Shown here in pieces: positions 24,143 through 32,801 of a stretch of DNA of 64,000 nt (position 1 is its first letter; each line of letters starts with the position of its first letter). Below the pieces are notes generated by a model. The model saw only the letters and a list, made by a program, of their open reading frames with translations. It was not told the origin of the DNA and did no database searches. Source of the stretch: Lentzea alba (GTDB lineage Bacteria; Actinomycetota; Actinomycetes; Mycobacteriales; Pseudonocardiaceae); NCBI RefSeq assembly GCF_011067745.1, contig NZ_JAAMPJ010000011.1, positions 180,646 through 244,645 on the forward strand, given 5' to 3'. The position numbers were made by a program, and so were the translations under genes.

Positions 24143-24264
24143 TCGGCCCAGCAAAAGTTTGGGTGGCGTTCACCGTGTGAGCTGCGCCGCTCAGCGCGCC
24201 ATCGGAAGTTTCGTCAGCGTAAACGCGTTATCCTCGGTACTCGCGAGACCCGAGGAGCGTGGGG

Positions 24265-26550
24265 TTGAGTCAAGACACCGAACCCGCTGCGACGGTTGTT
24301 CAACCGTCGGCTACCCGGCGTGTGCGCGCCCGCCTTGCGCGGCGCATCACCGCCCAACGTGCGGCCCCGGTGAAGCAGGTCCTCGAACCTCTCGCCGCCG
24401 TGCACCGTGACCTCCATCCCAAGGCCGATCTGGCGCTTCTGCAGCACGCATATGACGTTGCCGAGGAGAAGCACCGCCCGCAGCGCCGCAAGTCCGGCGA
24501 TCCGTACATCACCCACCCGCTCGCCGTGGCGACGATCCTCGCCGAGCTGGGCATGGACACCACGACGCTGGTGGCCGCGCTGCTGCACGACACCGTGGAA
24601 GACACCGATTACTCACTGGGGCAGCTGAAGGACGACTTCGGCGAGGAGGTCGCTCGTCTCGTCGACGGCGTCACGAAGCTCGACAAGGTCAAGCTGGGGG
24701 CAGCGGCCGAGGCCGAGACCATCCGCAAGATGGTCATCGCGATGGCGAAGGACCCACGGGTCCTGGTCATCAAGCTGGCCGACCGGCTGCACAACATGCG
24801 CACCATGCGGTTCCTGCCGCCCGAGAAGCAGGCCCGCAAGGCCCGTGAAACGCTCGAAGTGCTCGCGCCGCTGGCCCACCGCCTGGGCATGGCGACCGTG
24901 AAGTGGGAGCTGGAGGACCTCGCGTTCGCGATCCTGCAGCCGAAGAAGTACGACGAGATCGTCCGCCTGGTCGCGAAGCGCGCGCCGAGTCGTGACACGT
25001 ACCTGCGGACCGTCGTCGACGAGCTGAACACTCAACTCGAGAGTGCGCGGATCGTCGCGAAGGTCGAGGGGCGGCCGAAGCACTACTACTCGATCAACCA
25101 GAAGATGATCGTCCGCGGCCGGGACTTCGACGACATCCACGACCTCGTGGGTGTGCGGATCCTGGTGGACGAGGTGCGCGACTGCTACGCCGCGATGGGC
25201 GTCGTGCACGCCGCGTGGCAGCCGATGCCCGGGCGGTTCAAGGACTACATCGCGCAGCCGCGGTTCGGCGTGTACCAGTCGCTGCACACGACCGTGATCG
25301 GTCCCGACGGCAAGCCTCTTGAAGTGCAGATCCGCACGCAGGAGATGCACCAGCGGGCCGAGTACGGCATTGCGGCGCACTGGCGTTACAAGGAAACCAA
25401 GGGCACGCACAACGGCAAGTCCGTCGAGATCGACGAGATGGCGTGGATGCGCCAGCTCCTCGACTGGCAGCGGGAAGCCGCGGACCCCGGTGAGTTCCTG
25501 GAGGGCCTGCGCTGGGACCTCGCCGCGCGCGAGATCTTCGTGTTCACCCCCAAGGGTGACGTCGAGACGTTGCCGACGGGCTCCACGCCGGTCGACTTCG
25601 CCTACTCGGTGCACACCGAGGTGGGTCACCGCTGCATAGGCGCTCGGGTGAACGGTCGCCTGGTCGCTCTCGAACGCAAGCTCGAGAACGGCGAGGTCGT
25701 CGAGATCTTCACCTCCAAGGCGGAGGGCGCGGGTCCGTCCCGCGACTGGTTGAGCTTCGTCGCGTCCCCGCGGGCCAAGGCGAAGATCAAGCAGTGGTTC
25801 GCCAAGGAGCGCAAGGAAGAGGCGATCGAGCAGGGCAAGGACGCGATCACCAAGGAGGTCCGCCGGGTCGGCCTGCCGATCCAGCGCCTCGTGTCGGTCG
25901 ACTCCATGCAGGCCCTCGCGAAGGAACTGCACTACCCGGACATGAGCGCGTTGTACGCGGCGGTCGGCGAGGGCCACACCTCGGCGCGGCACGTCGTGCA
26001 ACGTCTCGTGGCCCAGCTCGGCGGGGTCGACCACGCCGAGGAGGAGCTGGCCGACCGCGCCACCCCGTCCACGGTCACCCGGCGCCGCCCTACCGGCGAC
26101 GCGGGCGTGATCGTCAAGGACGCGGGCGACGTGTGGGTGAAGCTCGCCCGTTGCTGCACTCCGGTGCCGGGCGACGACATCCTCGGGTTCGTGACGCGTG
26201 GTGGCGGTGTCTCCGTGCACCGGACCGACTGCACGAACGCGGACGAGCTGCTGAAGTCGCCGGAACGCCTCCTCGACGTCGAGTGGGCTCCGAGCGCGTC
26301 CAGCGTGTTCCTGGTCGCCATCCAGGTGGAGGCGCTCGACCGGCACCGGCTGCTCTCGGACGTCACGAAGGTGCTGGCCGACGAGCGCGTGAACATCCTG
26401 TCGGCGTCGGTGACGACGTCGCGGGACCGTGTGGCCGTCAGCCGGTTCTCGTTCGAGATGGGCGACCCGAAGCACCTGGGCCACGTTCTGAAGGCCGTGC
26501 GGAGCGTTGAGGGCGTCTACGACGTCTATCGCGTGACGTCAGCCTCGTAA
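24265..26550 (+). CDS. rel: Bifunctional (p)ppGpp synthetase/hydrolase Rel
   Basis: About 761 residues. The HD hydrolase domain has HDTVEDTDYS. The synthetase domain has RDFDDIHDLVGVRILVDEVR and RFKDYIAQPRFGVYQSLHTT; the RFKD motif is of the bifunctional type. It also has a TGS domain (DVETLPTGSTPVDFAY), a zinc-finger/helical region (KLARCCTPVPGDDILGFVT) and a C-terminal ACT domain. It makes and degrades (p)ppGpp in the stringent response. TTG at 24265 is preferred to GTG at 24259 because GAGGAG (24252-24257) is too close to the latter. TATCCT at 24229 may be a -10 box. A terminator follows at 26557. Confidence 0.97.
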   Translation: MSQDTEPAATVVQPSATRRVRARLARRITAQRAAPVKQVLEPLAAVHRDLHPKADLALLQHAYDVAEEKHRPQRRKSGDPYITHPLAVATILAELGMDTTTLVAALLHDTVEDTDYSLGQLKDDFGEEVARLVDGVTKLDKVKLGAAAEAETIRKMVIAMAKDPRVLVIKLADRLHNMRTMRFLPPEKQARKARETLEVLAPLAHRLGMATVKWELEDLAFAILQPKKYDEIVRLVAKRAPSRDTYLRTVVDELNTQLESARIVAKVEGRPKHYYSINQKMIVRGRDFDDIHDLVGVRILVDEVRDCYAAMGVVHAAWQPMPGRFKDYIAQPRFGVYQSLHTTVIGPDGKPLEVQIRTQEMHQRAEYGIAAHWRYKETKGTHNGKSVEIDEMAWMRQLLDWQREAADPGEFLEGLRWDLAAREIFVFTPKGDVETLPTGSTPVDFAYSVHTEVGHRCIGARVNGRLVALERKLENGEVVEIFTSKAEGAGPSRDWLSFVASPRAKAKIKQWFAKERKEEAIEQGKDAITKEVRRVGLPIQRLVSVDSMQALAKELHYPDMSALYAAVGEGHTSARHVVQRLVAQLGGVDHAEEELADRATPSTVTRRRPTGDAGVIVKDAGDVWVKLARCCTPVPGDDILGFVTRGGGVSVHRTDCTNADELLKSPERLLDVEWAPSASSVFLVAIQVEALDRHRLLSDVTKVLADERVNILSASVTTSRDRVAVSRFSFEMGDPKHLGHVLKAVRSVEGVYDVYRVTSAS

Positions 26551-26556
26551 CCAGCA

Positions 26557-26601
26557 CACACGAAAAAGCCCCCGGCTCCGAACCGGGGGCTTTTTCGTGT
26601 G
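26557..26601. terminator. Bidirectional rho-independent terminator between rel and the cyclophilin gene
   Basis: A perfect 19-bp stem (CACACGAAAAAGCCCCCGG and its complement) with loop CTCCGAA. The arms give A5/T5 runs in both directions. It begins 6 bases after the rel stop and ends 5 bases before the convergent gene's stop. Confidence 0.95.
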
Positions 26602-26606
26602 AAGAA

Positions 26607-27461
26607 CTAGTTCGCTACCAGAGCCGACTTGATGTCGACCGGGGTCTTCGGCTTGCCGTCACCCTGGCCGGGCGACTGCGAGATCGCGCCGGTCTTCGCG
26701 ACCTCGTCGATCTTCTTCAGCGACTCCTCGTCGACCGTGCCGAACACGGTGTACGCGGGCTTCAGGTTCGCGCCGTCGCCGTAGACGATGAAGAACTGCG
26801 AGCCGTTGGTGTCCGGGCCCGAGTTCGCCATGGCGAGCACGCCGCGGCCGTAGGTCAGCTCGGGGTAGACCTCGTCCTTGAACGAGTAGCCGGGGCCGCC
26901 CATGCCGTTGCCGCCGGGGTCGCCGCACTGCAGGACCTGGATGCCGGTCACCACGAGACGGTGGCAGGTGGTGTTGTCGAAGTACTTCTGCTTCGCCAGG
27001 TTGATGAAGTTGTTCACCGTGCACGGCGCGAGCGCGCGGTCCAGGTTGAACTTCAGGTCGCCGATGGAGGTGCCGAGGGTGACGCCGACCGTTCCGGTGG
27101 CGGGCTGCTCACCGTTCGCGGGCGGGGTGTTCTCCTTGGCCGCCGGCTCCTGGCCCTTCGTGTATTCACAGTTCACCTTTTCCGGCAGCGCGGTCGGACG
27201 CTTCGGAATCTGGTGCATCGCGGTGGGGATCTTGTCCGCCTTGTCCACCGACTCCTGCGCGGGAGTCTCCGACGCGGCGGCGTCGCCGTTACCGAAGTCG
27301 TGGGTCGCGAGCCACCACACACCACCTCCGACGAGCGCAACAACGACGACCGTCGAGACGACGGCGATGATGCGACGCTTCTTGGCCCGCTCCTGGCGGT
27401 ACACCATCTGACGCTCAAGCTTGCGCTTGGCGTTCGCGCGTCGCTGCTCGTTGGTGGGCAC
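26607..27461 (-). CDS. Membrane-anchored cyclophilin-type peptidyl-prolyl cis-trans isomerase
   Basis: A 284-residue protein: a basic cytoplasmic N-terminus (RRANAKRKLERQMVYRQERA), one membrane helix (about 30-53, IIAVVSTVVVVALVGGGVWW), a linker, then a cyclophilin domain (about 120-284). The catalytic region is CHRLVVTGIQVLQCGDPGGN, followed by LAMANSGPDTNGSQFFIVYG. It should catalyse proline isomerisation outside the cytoplasm. The start is a GTG at 27461 with GGGAGGGAG before it. It corresponds in position to ppiB (Rv2582) of M. tuberculosis, convergent to rel. Confidence 0.93.
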   Translation of the reverse strand: MPTNEQRRANAKRKLERQMVYRQERAKKRRIIAVVSTVVVVALVGGGVWWLATHDFGNGDAAASETPAQESVDKADKIPTAMHQIPKRPTALPEKVNCEYTKGQEPAAKENTPPANGEQPATGTVGVTLGTSIGDLKFNLDRALAPCTVNNFINLAKQKYFDNTTCHRLVVTGIQVLQCGDPGGNGMGGPGYSFKDEVYPELTYGRGVLAMANSGPDTNGSQFFIVYGDGANLKPAYTVFGTVDEESLKKIDEVAKTGAISQSPGQGDGKPKTPVDIKSALVAN

Positions 27462-27575
27462 GTGCTCCCTCCCCAGGGACTCATGCGAATAGGGCGGTCG
27501 GCACGGCAGTCTAGGGCCTGGGCATATGAGCTTTGTGTGGTGGTTAGGCTGTGGTTGAACAGGGAGGTCATTTTC

Positions 27576-28271
27576 GTGCTCGTGATCGGGTTCCCCACTG
27601 GTGCGCTCCAGGCGAACTGCTTCGTCCTGGCGGCCGGTGAGGGCGAGCCCTGCGTGATCATCGACCCCGGTCAGGACGCGGTCGAGCCGGTCGAGCAGGC
27701 GCTGCGGGAGTACAAGCTCGCGCCGGTCGCCGTGCTCCTCACGCACGGGCACTTCGACCACACGTTCTCCGTCACCCCGGTCTGCGACGGCAACGACATC
27801 CCCGCCTACATCCACCCGGACGACGTCGCGATGCTCTCCGACCCGCTCAAGGGCGTGAGCCGCGAGTCGGCCGCGTTCTTCGGCGGCAACCTGGAGATGC
27901 GCGAGCCGTCCGAGGTGCGCGAGCTGACCGACGGCGCCGAGCTCGACCTCGCCGGGTTGCAGATCACCGTCGACCACACGCCGGGCCATACCGGCGGGTC
28001 GGTGATGTTCCGCTCCGGCGTGCAGGAAGGGGGTCGCCTGGTGATCTCGGGTGACACGCTCTTCGCCGGTTCCATCGGACGCACCGACCTGCCCGGCGGT
28101 GACCACTCGCGCATGTTGTCGTCTCTGCAGAACAAGGTCTTGACCTTGCCCGACGACACGGTGGTGCTGCCGGGCCACGGCCCGTCGACGACCATTGGCC
28201 GAGAGCGTGGGACGAACCCCTACCTGCTCCAGTTGCAGGACGCACCGGCCGCCCCGCACCGAGGACTTTGA
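27576..28271 (+). CDS. MBL-fold metallo-hydrolase (glyoxalase II-like)
   Basis: A 231-residue metallo-beta-lactamase-fold protein. The metal-binding signature THGHFDH is present, with downstream histidines in TPGHTGGSVMF and LPGHGPST, and the Asp in VISGDTLFAGSIGRTDLP. The architecture is that of glyoxalase II-like hydrolases (Rv2581c homologue in M. tuberculosis, also next to hisS). The GTG at 27576 is preceded by AGGGAGG. Its stop overlaps the hisS start. Substrate not determined; possibly a thioester such as a mycothiol or lactoyl adduct. Confidence 0.9.
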   Translation: MLVIGFPTGALQANCFVLAAGEGEPCVIIDPGQDAVEPVEQALREYKLAPVAVLLTHGHFDHTFSVTPVCDGNDIPAYIHPDDVAMLSDPLKGVSRESAAFFGGNLEMREPSEVRELTDGAELDLAGLQITVDHTPGHTGGSVMFRSGVQEGGRLVISGDTLFAGSIGRTDLPGGDHSRMLSSLQNKVLTLPDDTVVLPGHGPSTTIGRERGTNPYLLQLQDAPAAPHRGL

Positions 28272-29620
28272 GAGACGTGTTTTCCGCACCCAAAGGCGTT
28301 CCCGACTACATCCCGCCGACGTCCGCCGCTTTCGTGCACGTTCGGTCGACCCTGACCCGTGCCGCCGAAGTCGCGGGCTACGGCTACGTCGAGCTGCCGG
28401 TCTTCGAGGACACCGCGCTGTTCTCGCGCGGCGTCGGCGAGTCGACCGACGTCGTGACGAAGGAGATGTACACCTTCCTCGACCGCGGCGACCGGTCCAT
28501 CACGCTGCGCCCCGAGGGCACCGCAGGCGTGATGCGGGCCGTGATCGAGCACAGCCTCGACCGCGGCTCGCTGCCGGTGAAGCTCTACTACGCGGGCCAG
28601 TTCTTCCGCGCCGAGGCCCCGCAGGCCGGGCGGTACCGGCAGTTCCACCAGGTCGGCATCGAGGCGATCGGCGTCGACGACCCCGCGCTGGACGCCGAGG
28701 TCATCGCGGTCGGTGACGCGGGCTTCCGCGCGCTCGGCCTGACCGGGTACCGGCTGGAGCTCACCTCGCTGGGTGACGCCAACTGCCGTCCGGCGTACCG
28801 CGAGCTGCTGCAGGCGTTCCTGGCGAAGCTGCCGCTGGACGAGGCGACCCGTCAGCGTGCCGAGCTGAACCCGCTGCGCGTGCTCGACGACAAGCGGCCC
28901 GAGGTGCGCGCGCTGGTCGCGGACGCGCCGTTGATGGTGGACCACCTGTGCGACGGGTGTCGTGAGCACTACGAGCTGGTCAAGGGTTACCTGACCGAGC
29001 TGGGCGTGAAGTTCGTCGAGAACCCGCGCATGGTCCGCGGCCTCGACTACTACACGAAGACGACGTTCGAGTTCGTGCACGACGGCCTGGGCGCGCAGTC
29101 GGGTATCGGCGGCGGCGGTCGCTACGACGGCCTGATGGCGCAGCTCGGCGGCCAGGAGCTGTCCGGCGTCGGCTTCGGCCTCGGCGTCGACCGGGCGCTG
29201 CTCGCGGCACAGGCCGAGGGCGTGCTGCCGGAGTTCAGCCGGGTCGACGTGATCGGCGTGCCGCTGGGCGAGGCGGCGCGGGCCCGGCTGGTGGCGATCG
29301 CCGGTGAGCTGCGGGCGGCCGGGGTGCGCACGGACCTGGTGTACGGCGGCCGGTCGATGAAGGCCGGGTTCAAGGCGGCGGACAAGTCCGGTGCGCGGCT
29401 GGCGCTGGTGCTGGGCGAGCGCGACCTGGAGGCCGGGAACATCGGCATCAAGACGCTGGCTACCGGTGAGCAGGTGACGGTGCCGCTGGCGGACGTGGTG
29501 TCGGCGGTGCGGGACGCGTTGAAGCCGGGCGATCTGCTCGCCGGTGTGCCGGGTGGTGCCGAGGCGCTGGCGTCGGACGCGGGCGCGACAGTGGCCGAGG
29601 CGGTGCGGGAGACCCCGTGA
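28268..29620 (+). CDS. hisS: Histidine-tRNA ligase
   Basis: A 450-residue class II aminoacyl-tRNA synthetase charging tRNA-His. Motif 2 region is TLRPEGTAGVMRAVIEH and YYAGQFFRAEAPQAGRYRQF. The histidine-specific signatures MVRGLDYYTKTTFEF and GGGGRYDGLM are intact, and the C-terminal anticodon-binding domain (VYGGRSMKAGFKAADKSGA) is present. TTG at 28268 overlaps the upstream stop; GTG at 28277 (MFSAPKGVPDY) is an alternative start. Confidence 0.96.
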   Translation: MRDVFSAPKGVPDYIPPTSAAFVHVRSTLTRAAEVAGYGYVELPVFEDTALFSRGVGESTDVVTKEMYTFLDRGDRSITLRPEGTAGVMRAVIEHSLDRGSLPVKLYYAGQFFRAEAPQAGRYRQFHQVGIEAIGVDDPALDAEVIAVGDAGFRALGLTGYRLELTSLGDANCRPAYRELLQAFLAKLPLDEATRQRAELNPLRVLDDKRPEVRALVADAPLMVDHLCDGCREHYELVKGYLTELGVKFVENPRMVRGLDYYTKTTFEFVHDGLGAQSGIGGGGRYDGLMAQLGGQELSGVGFGLGVDRALLAAQAEGVLPEFSRVDVIGVPLGEAARARLVAIAGELRAAGVRTDLVYGGRSMKAGFKAADKSGARLALVLGERDLEAGNIGIKTLATGEQVTVPLADVVSAVRDALKPGDLLAGVPGGAEALASDAGATVAEAVRETP

Positions 29621-30243
29621 GCGACGACAAGCTCGTTCTCGACCTGCTGGACAAGACGACGGTCCGCAAGCGGGCGCGCATGGTGGCCATCGGCGGCATC
29701 ATGGTCGCGCTCGCCTTCGGCGGGATCGTGGGCCTGATCGGCGGGCGCTGGCCGGGCGTCATCGCCGGGTTGATCGTGTCGGTGCCGGTGATCCTGCTGG
29801 CGCTGTCCGAGGCCCGCCGCACGGTGTGGCTGGAGGGCACGACCGTGTACGTGCGCGCGTTCGGCACGCGCAAGGTCGACCTGGCCACCGCGACCGGACT
29901 CGACCTGCTGGTCACGGACCTGCGCGGGGCGCGGACCGTCGGGCTGTTCGTGCGCGGCGGCAAGAAGGCGATCAACGTCGCGCTGTCGATGTACGCGGGC
30001 ACCGGTGGGCGGGAGCTGGGGATCTACCAGCTGCGCCGGCTGGCGGACGCGCTGGCGGCCCGCGGGGACACGCCTGGGCTGGTGTTCTCGGAGCTGCTCG
30101 TCGCCCAGTTGCGGGCGGAGGCTCGCGGGCTGGCGGCAGCCGAACGGCCGTTGTACCGGCTGGGATCGTTGGCGCCTGCTGGTCGGATGGCGCAGAAGCT
30201 CCATCCGGAGGCCGTGTCGAAGTTCGTGACCTCGCTGGACTGA
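29617..30243 (+). CDS. Conserved membrane protein downstream of hisS
   Basis: A 208-residue protein with two adjacent N-terminal membrane helices (MVAIGGIMVALAFGGIVGLI and PGVIAGLIVSVPVILLAL), followed by a mainly soluble domain (VWLEGTTVYVRAFGTRKVDL, then GRELGIYQLRRLADALAARG). It overlaps hisS by four bases, so it is co-transcribed and probably a lineage-conserved companion gene. No catalytic motif is visible and the function is unknown. The two-helix hairpin plus basic soluble part is reminiscent of PH-like membrane proteins. Confidence 0.75.
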   Translation: MSDDKLVLDLLDKTTVRKRARMVAIGGIMVALAFGGIVGLIGGRWPGVIAGLIVSVPVILLALSEARRTVWLEGTTVYVRAFGTRKVDLATATGLDLLVTDLRGARTVGLFVRGGKKAINVALSMYAGTGGRELGIYQLRRLADALAARGDTPGLVFSELLVAQLRAEARGLAAAERPLYRLGSLAPAGRMAQKLHPEAVSKFVTSLD

Positions 30244-30250
30244 TGTCGGC

Positions 30251-31087
30251 TCAGGTGCCCCACAGGCCGGACGGCGGCGCGGGCGACAGAGTCGCGGTGG
30301 CATCGGTGGTGACTGGCGCGCCACCGATGAACTTCGTCAGGCCCGTGCCGTGTTCGACCCGCCCCGGGAACGGATCGCCGGCCGTCGCGCGGGTCAGCTG
30401 CTGCATCGGCAGCCCGTTGTGTGACGCGAGGATCACGAAGTTGCCGAACCTGCGACCGCGGAACACGCCCGGTTCGGCGAGCACGCAGACGTGTTCGAAC
30501 ACCGCGCGCACGGTGGCGCACTGGGAGCGGGCGAACTGCAGGCCGTTGCCGTCACCGATGTTCGCGGCGTAGATGCCGTCGTCGGCCAGCGCGGCGGACG
30601 CCTGGCGCACGTACTCGACCGACGTCAGGTGGGCGGGGGTGCGGGCGCCGGCGAAGCAGTCCGAGACGATCAGGTCGAACGAGCCGGGGCGTGCCTTCAC
30701 GAGCACCGCGCGGGCGTCGCCGGTGGTGATCCTCAGCCGTGAGGGCGGGGGCAGCTCGCGGCGGATGAACGCGATCAGGCCCGCGTCGATCTCGGCGACC
30801 TGCTGAGACGCCCGAGGCAGTAGATCCGCCACGTAGCGCGCTAGCGTGAGAGCGCCACCACCCAGGTGGAGCACACGCGAAGGCGCGGTGAGATCGACGA
30901 TGTGACCCAGCCTGCGGACGTACTCGAACTCGAGATAGGTCGGGTCGTCCAGGTCCACATGCGACTGTGGGGTTCCGTTGACCCGCAACGTCCACGAGTT
31001 CCGTCCACCGAGATCGGGGACCAGTTCGGCAACACCGGAGTCGATCGACTCGGTGATCGCCTCTGTGTCGGGCCGCTGTCTTCCCAC
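30251..31087 (-). CDS. Spermidine synthase-like (polyamine aminopropyltransferase fold) protein
   Basis: A 278-residue SAM-binding Rossmann protein. It has the spermidine-synthase-type entry QSHVDLDDPTYLEFEYVRRL, motif I VLHLGGGALTLARYV, the acidic VAEIDAGLIAFIRREL, the ITTGDARAVL loop, and FDLIVSDCFAG. Membrane helices of the fused MFS-type homologues are absent. In actinobacteria such proteins are usually annotated as spermidine synthase or fused-type methyltransferase. True polyamine synthesis is uncertain because the catalytic Asp segment reads VSDCF rather than VDSTDP. It starts at a GTG at 31087, divergent from the DUF1304 gene. Confidence 0.8.
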   Translation of the reverse strand: MGRQRPDTEAITESIDSGVAELVPDLGGRNSWTLRVNGTPQSHVDLDDPTYLEFEYVRRLGHIVDLTAPSRVLHLGGGALTLARYVADLLPRASQQVAEIDAGLIAFIRRELPPPSRLRITTGDARAVLVKARPGSFDLIVSDCFAGARTPAHLTSVEYVRQASAALADDGIYAANIGDGNGLQFARSQCATVRAVFEHVCVLAEPGVFRGRRFGNFVILASHNGLPMQQLTRATAGDPFPGRVEHGTGLTKFIGGAPVTTDATATLSPAPPSGLWGT

Positions 31088-31132
31088 TGCTCTATTGTCT
31101 CATCGGGTGTGTCAGTCCAGAGGAGGACCTAC

Positions 31133-31486
31133 GTGCAGGTTATCGCGAACATCCTGATCGCCCTGGTGGCGTTGATCCACCTCTACATCGTGGTGCTGGA
31201 GATGTTCCTCTGGACGACACCGCGCGGCCAGAAGGCGTTCGGTCTCACGCCCGAGTTCGCGCAGGCGTCCAAGGCGCTCGCCGCGAACCAGGGCCTCTAC
31301 AACGGCTTCCTCGCCGCCGGTCTGATCTACGCGCTGATCCGGCAGGACTTCGGCGCGTCCGTGCTCTTCACGGTGTTCGTGATCGTCGCCGGCGTCTACG
31401 GCACGTTCACGGCGAGCCGGAAGATCTTCTTCGTGCAGGTGGTGCCTGGCGTGCTGACGCTGCTCTTCGTGCTCTTGGCTCGCTAG
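31133..31486 (+). CDS. DUF1304 family membrane protein
   Basis: A 117-residue protein with four predicted helices. The family signature is HLYIVVLEMFLWTTPRGQKA, and ALAANQGLYNGFLAAGLIYA follows. The GTG at 31133 is preceded by AGAGGAGG. TATTGT at 31093-31098 may be a -10 box. The last 80 bases overlap the convergent YibE/F gene. The function of the family is unknown. Confidence 0.88.
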   Translation: MQVIANILIALVALIHLYIVVLEMFLWTTPRGQKAFGLTPEFAQASKALAANQGLYNGFLAAGLIYALIRQDFGASVLFTVFVIVAGVYGTFTASRKIFFVQVVPGVLTLLFVLLAR

Positions 31487-32801
31487 GTCGTTCCCACGGC
31501 CCCTTGTCGGGGTCGTAGCCGATGAAGAGGTCGCCCTCGATGCGCGCGGGCCTGGGTTTCACGGGCTTCGCGCGCTTCACGGTCTTCGGTTCTGGCTCGG
31601 GCTCCGGCTCGGGTTCAGGTGCTGCGGCCGGGGCGACCTCTTGGCGCACGGCGACCAGGGCGGCCAGGGCCGTGGTGACCGGGACCGCCGCCACCAGGCC
31701 GATGCTGCCGACCAGCGTGCGCACGATCTCCTGCGCGATCTGCTGCGCGGTCAGGATCTCGCCCATCGACCGCCCGGACAGCGAGATCGCCAGCAGCAAC
31801 GGCAGCGCCGCGCCCGCGTAGGCCATCACGAGCGTGTTCACGACGGACGACATGTGGTCGCGCCCGATCCGCGAACCGGCCGCGAACAGCTCGCGCCAGG
31901 TCAGCTTGTCGTTGGCCCGCCGAAGCTCCCACACCGCACTGGTCTGCGTGACGGTCACGTCGTCGAGCACGCCCAGCGCGCCGATCAGCGTGCCCGCCAG
32001 CAACAGCCCGCGGGTGTCGATGTCGGTGCCGAGGATGGTGACGAGGTTGATCGTGTCCTCGTCGAGGCCGGTCAGCGAGGCGAACGCCGAGAACAACGCG
32101 CCGAGCACGCCGATCAGCGCGAGGCTGACCAACGTCCCGAGCACGGCTGTCGATGTTCGCGCGCTGACGCCGTGGGTGAGGTAGAGCACCACGAACATGA
32201 TCAGCCCGGCGCCGACCACCGCCACCATCAGCGGGCTCTTGCCGGCCAGGATCGACGGCATCACGAACAGCACGAGCACCACGAAGCTCAGCAGCAGCGC
32301 ACCGAGTGCCGCGAGGCCCTGCCATCGTCCGAGCAGCAGCACGGCCGCGGCGAAGAGCACCGCCAGGATCACGAGTGACCAGTCGCGCTGGAAGTCGACG
32401 ATCTGGTACGACTCGGCGGCCTGCGGCTGGCTGCCCGAATAGGACAGAACGACCTCGTCGCCGACGTTGAAGCGCGGGGCTCCAGGGCCGTTCACGCTCG
32501 GGATCGTGATGCTCTGCCCGTTGGCGTCACCGTCGGTCATCTTCACCGTGATGGCGACGCACTTCTCGCCGCAGTTCGCCTGCACACCGGTCACGACGGC
32601 GTTGACGGGCTTCTGGTGCAGGCCGATCTCCGCGCCGGTCTTCTGCTCGTGCCCGAACGGGTAGAGCAGCGCCGCGCCGACGAGCGTGGCCAGTGCCAAC
32701 GGCACCAGCAGCCACATCAGCAACGTGCGTACGCGCTCTGATGCGGGTTCTTCGTCCTTCAGCGCGTGGCTATGCCCGTGACCGTGACCCACACGAGACA
32801 T
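31407..32801 (-). CDS. YibE/F-family membrane protein
   Basis: A 464-residue polytopic protein with a His-rich N-terminus (GHGHGHSHALKDEE, a possible metal-binding tail). It has a soluble OB-like segment (about 60-130) and about eight helices including ILAGKSPLMVAVVGAGLIMF, TLIGALGVLDDVTVTQTSAV and MSSVVNTLVMAYAGAALPLL. The C-terminus carries an EP repeat (PEPEPEPEPEP) and an Arg-rich tail. YibE/F proteins have no proven function; a transport role is often suggested. The last 27 codons are antisense to the DUF1304 gene. It overlaps the end of nadR by 32 bases. Confidence 0.88.
   Translation of the reverse strand: MSRVGHGHGHSHALKDEEPASERVRTLLMWLLVPLALATLVGAALLYPFGHEQKTGAEIGLHQKPVNAVVTGVQANCGEKCVAITVKMTDGDANGQSITIPSVNGPGAPRFNVGDEVVLSYSGSQPQAAESYQIVDFQRDWSLVILAVLFAAAVLLLGRWQGLAALGALLLSFVVLVLFVMPSILAGKSPLMVAVVGAGLIMFVVLYLTHGVSARTSTAVLGTLVSLALIGVLGALFSAFASLTGLDEDTINLVTILGTDIDTRGLLLAGTLIGALGVLDDVTVTQTSAVWELRRANDKLTWRELFAAGSRIGRDHMSSVVNTLVMAYAGAALPLLLAISLSGRSMGEILTAQQIAQEIVRTLVGSIGLVAAVPVTTALAALVAVRQEVAPAAAPEPEPEPEPEPKTVKRAKPVKPRPARIEGDLFIGYDPDKGPWERPSEPRARRAASARQAPPARRRSSGSP

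Noticed and set aside
31560..31620. Tandem DNA repeat (GGCTCGGGCTCC-like)
   Set aside because: It encodes the Glu-Pro repeat in the YibE/F tail and is explained by protein sequence.
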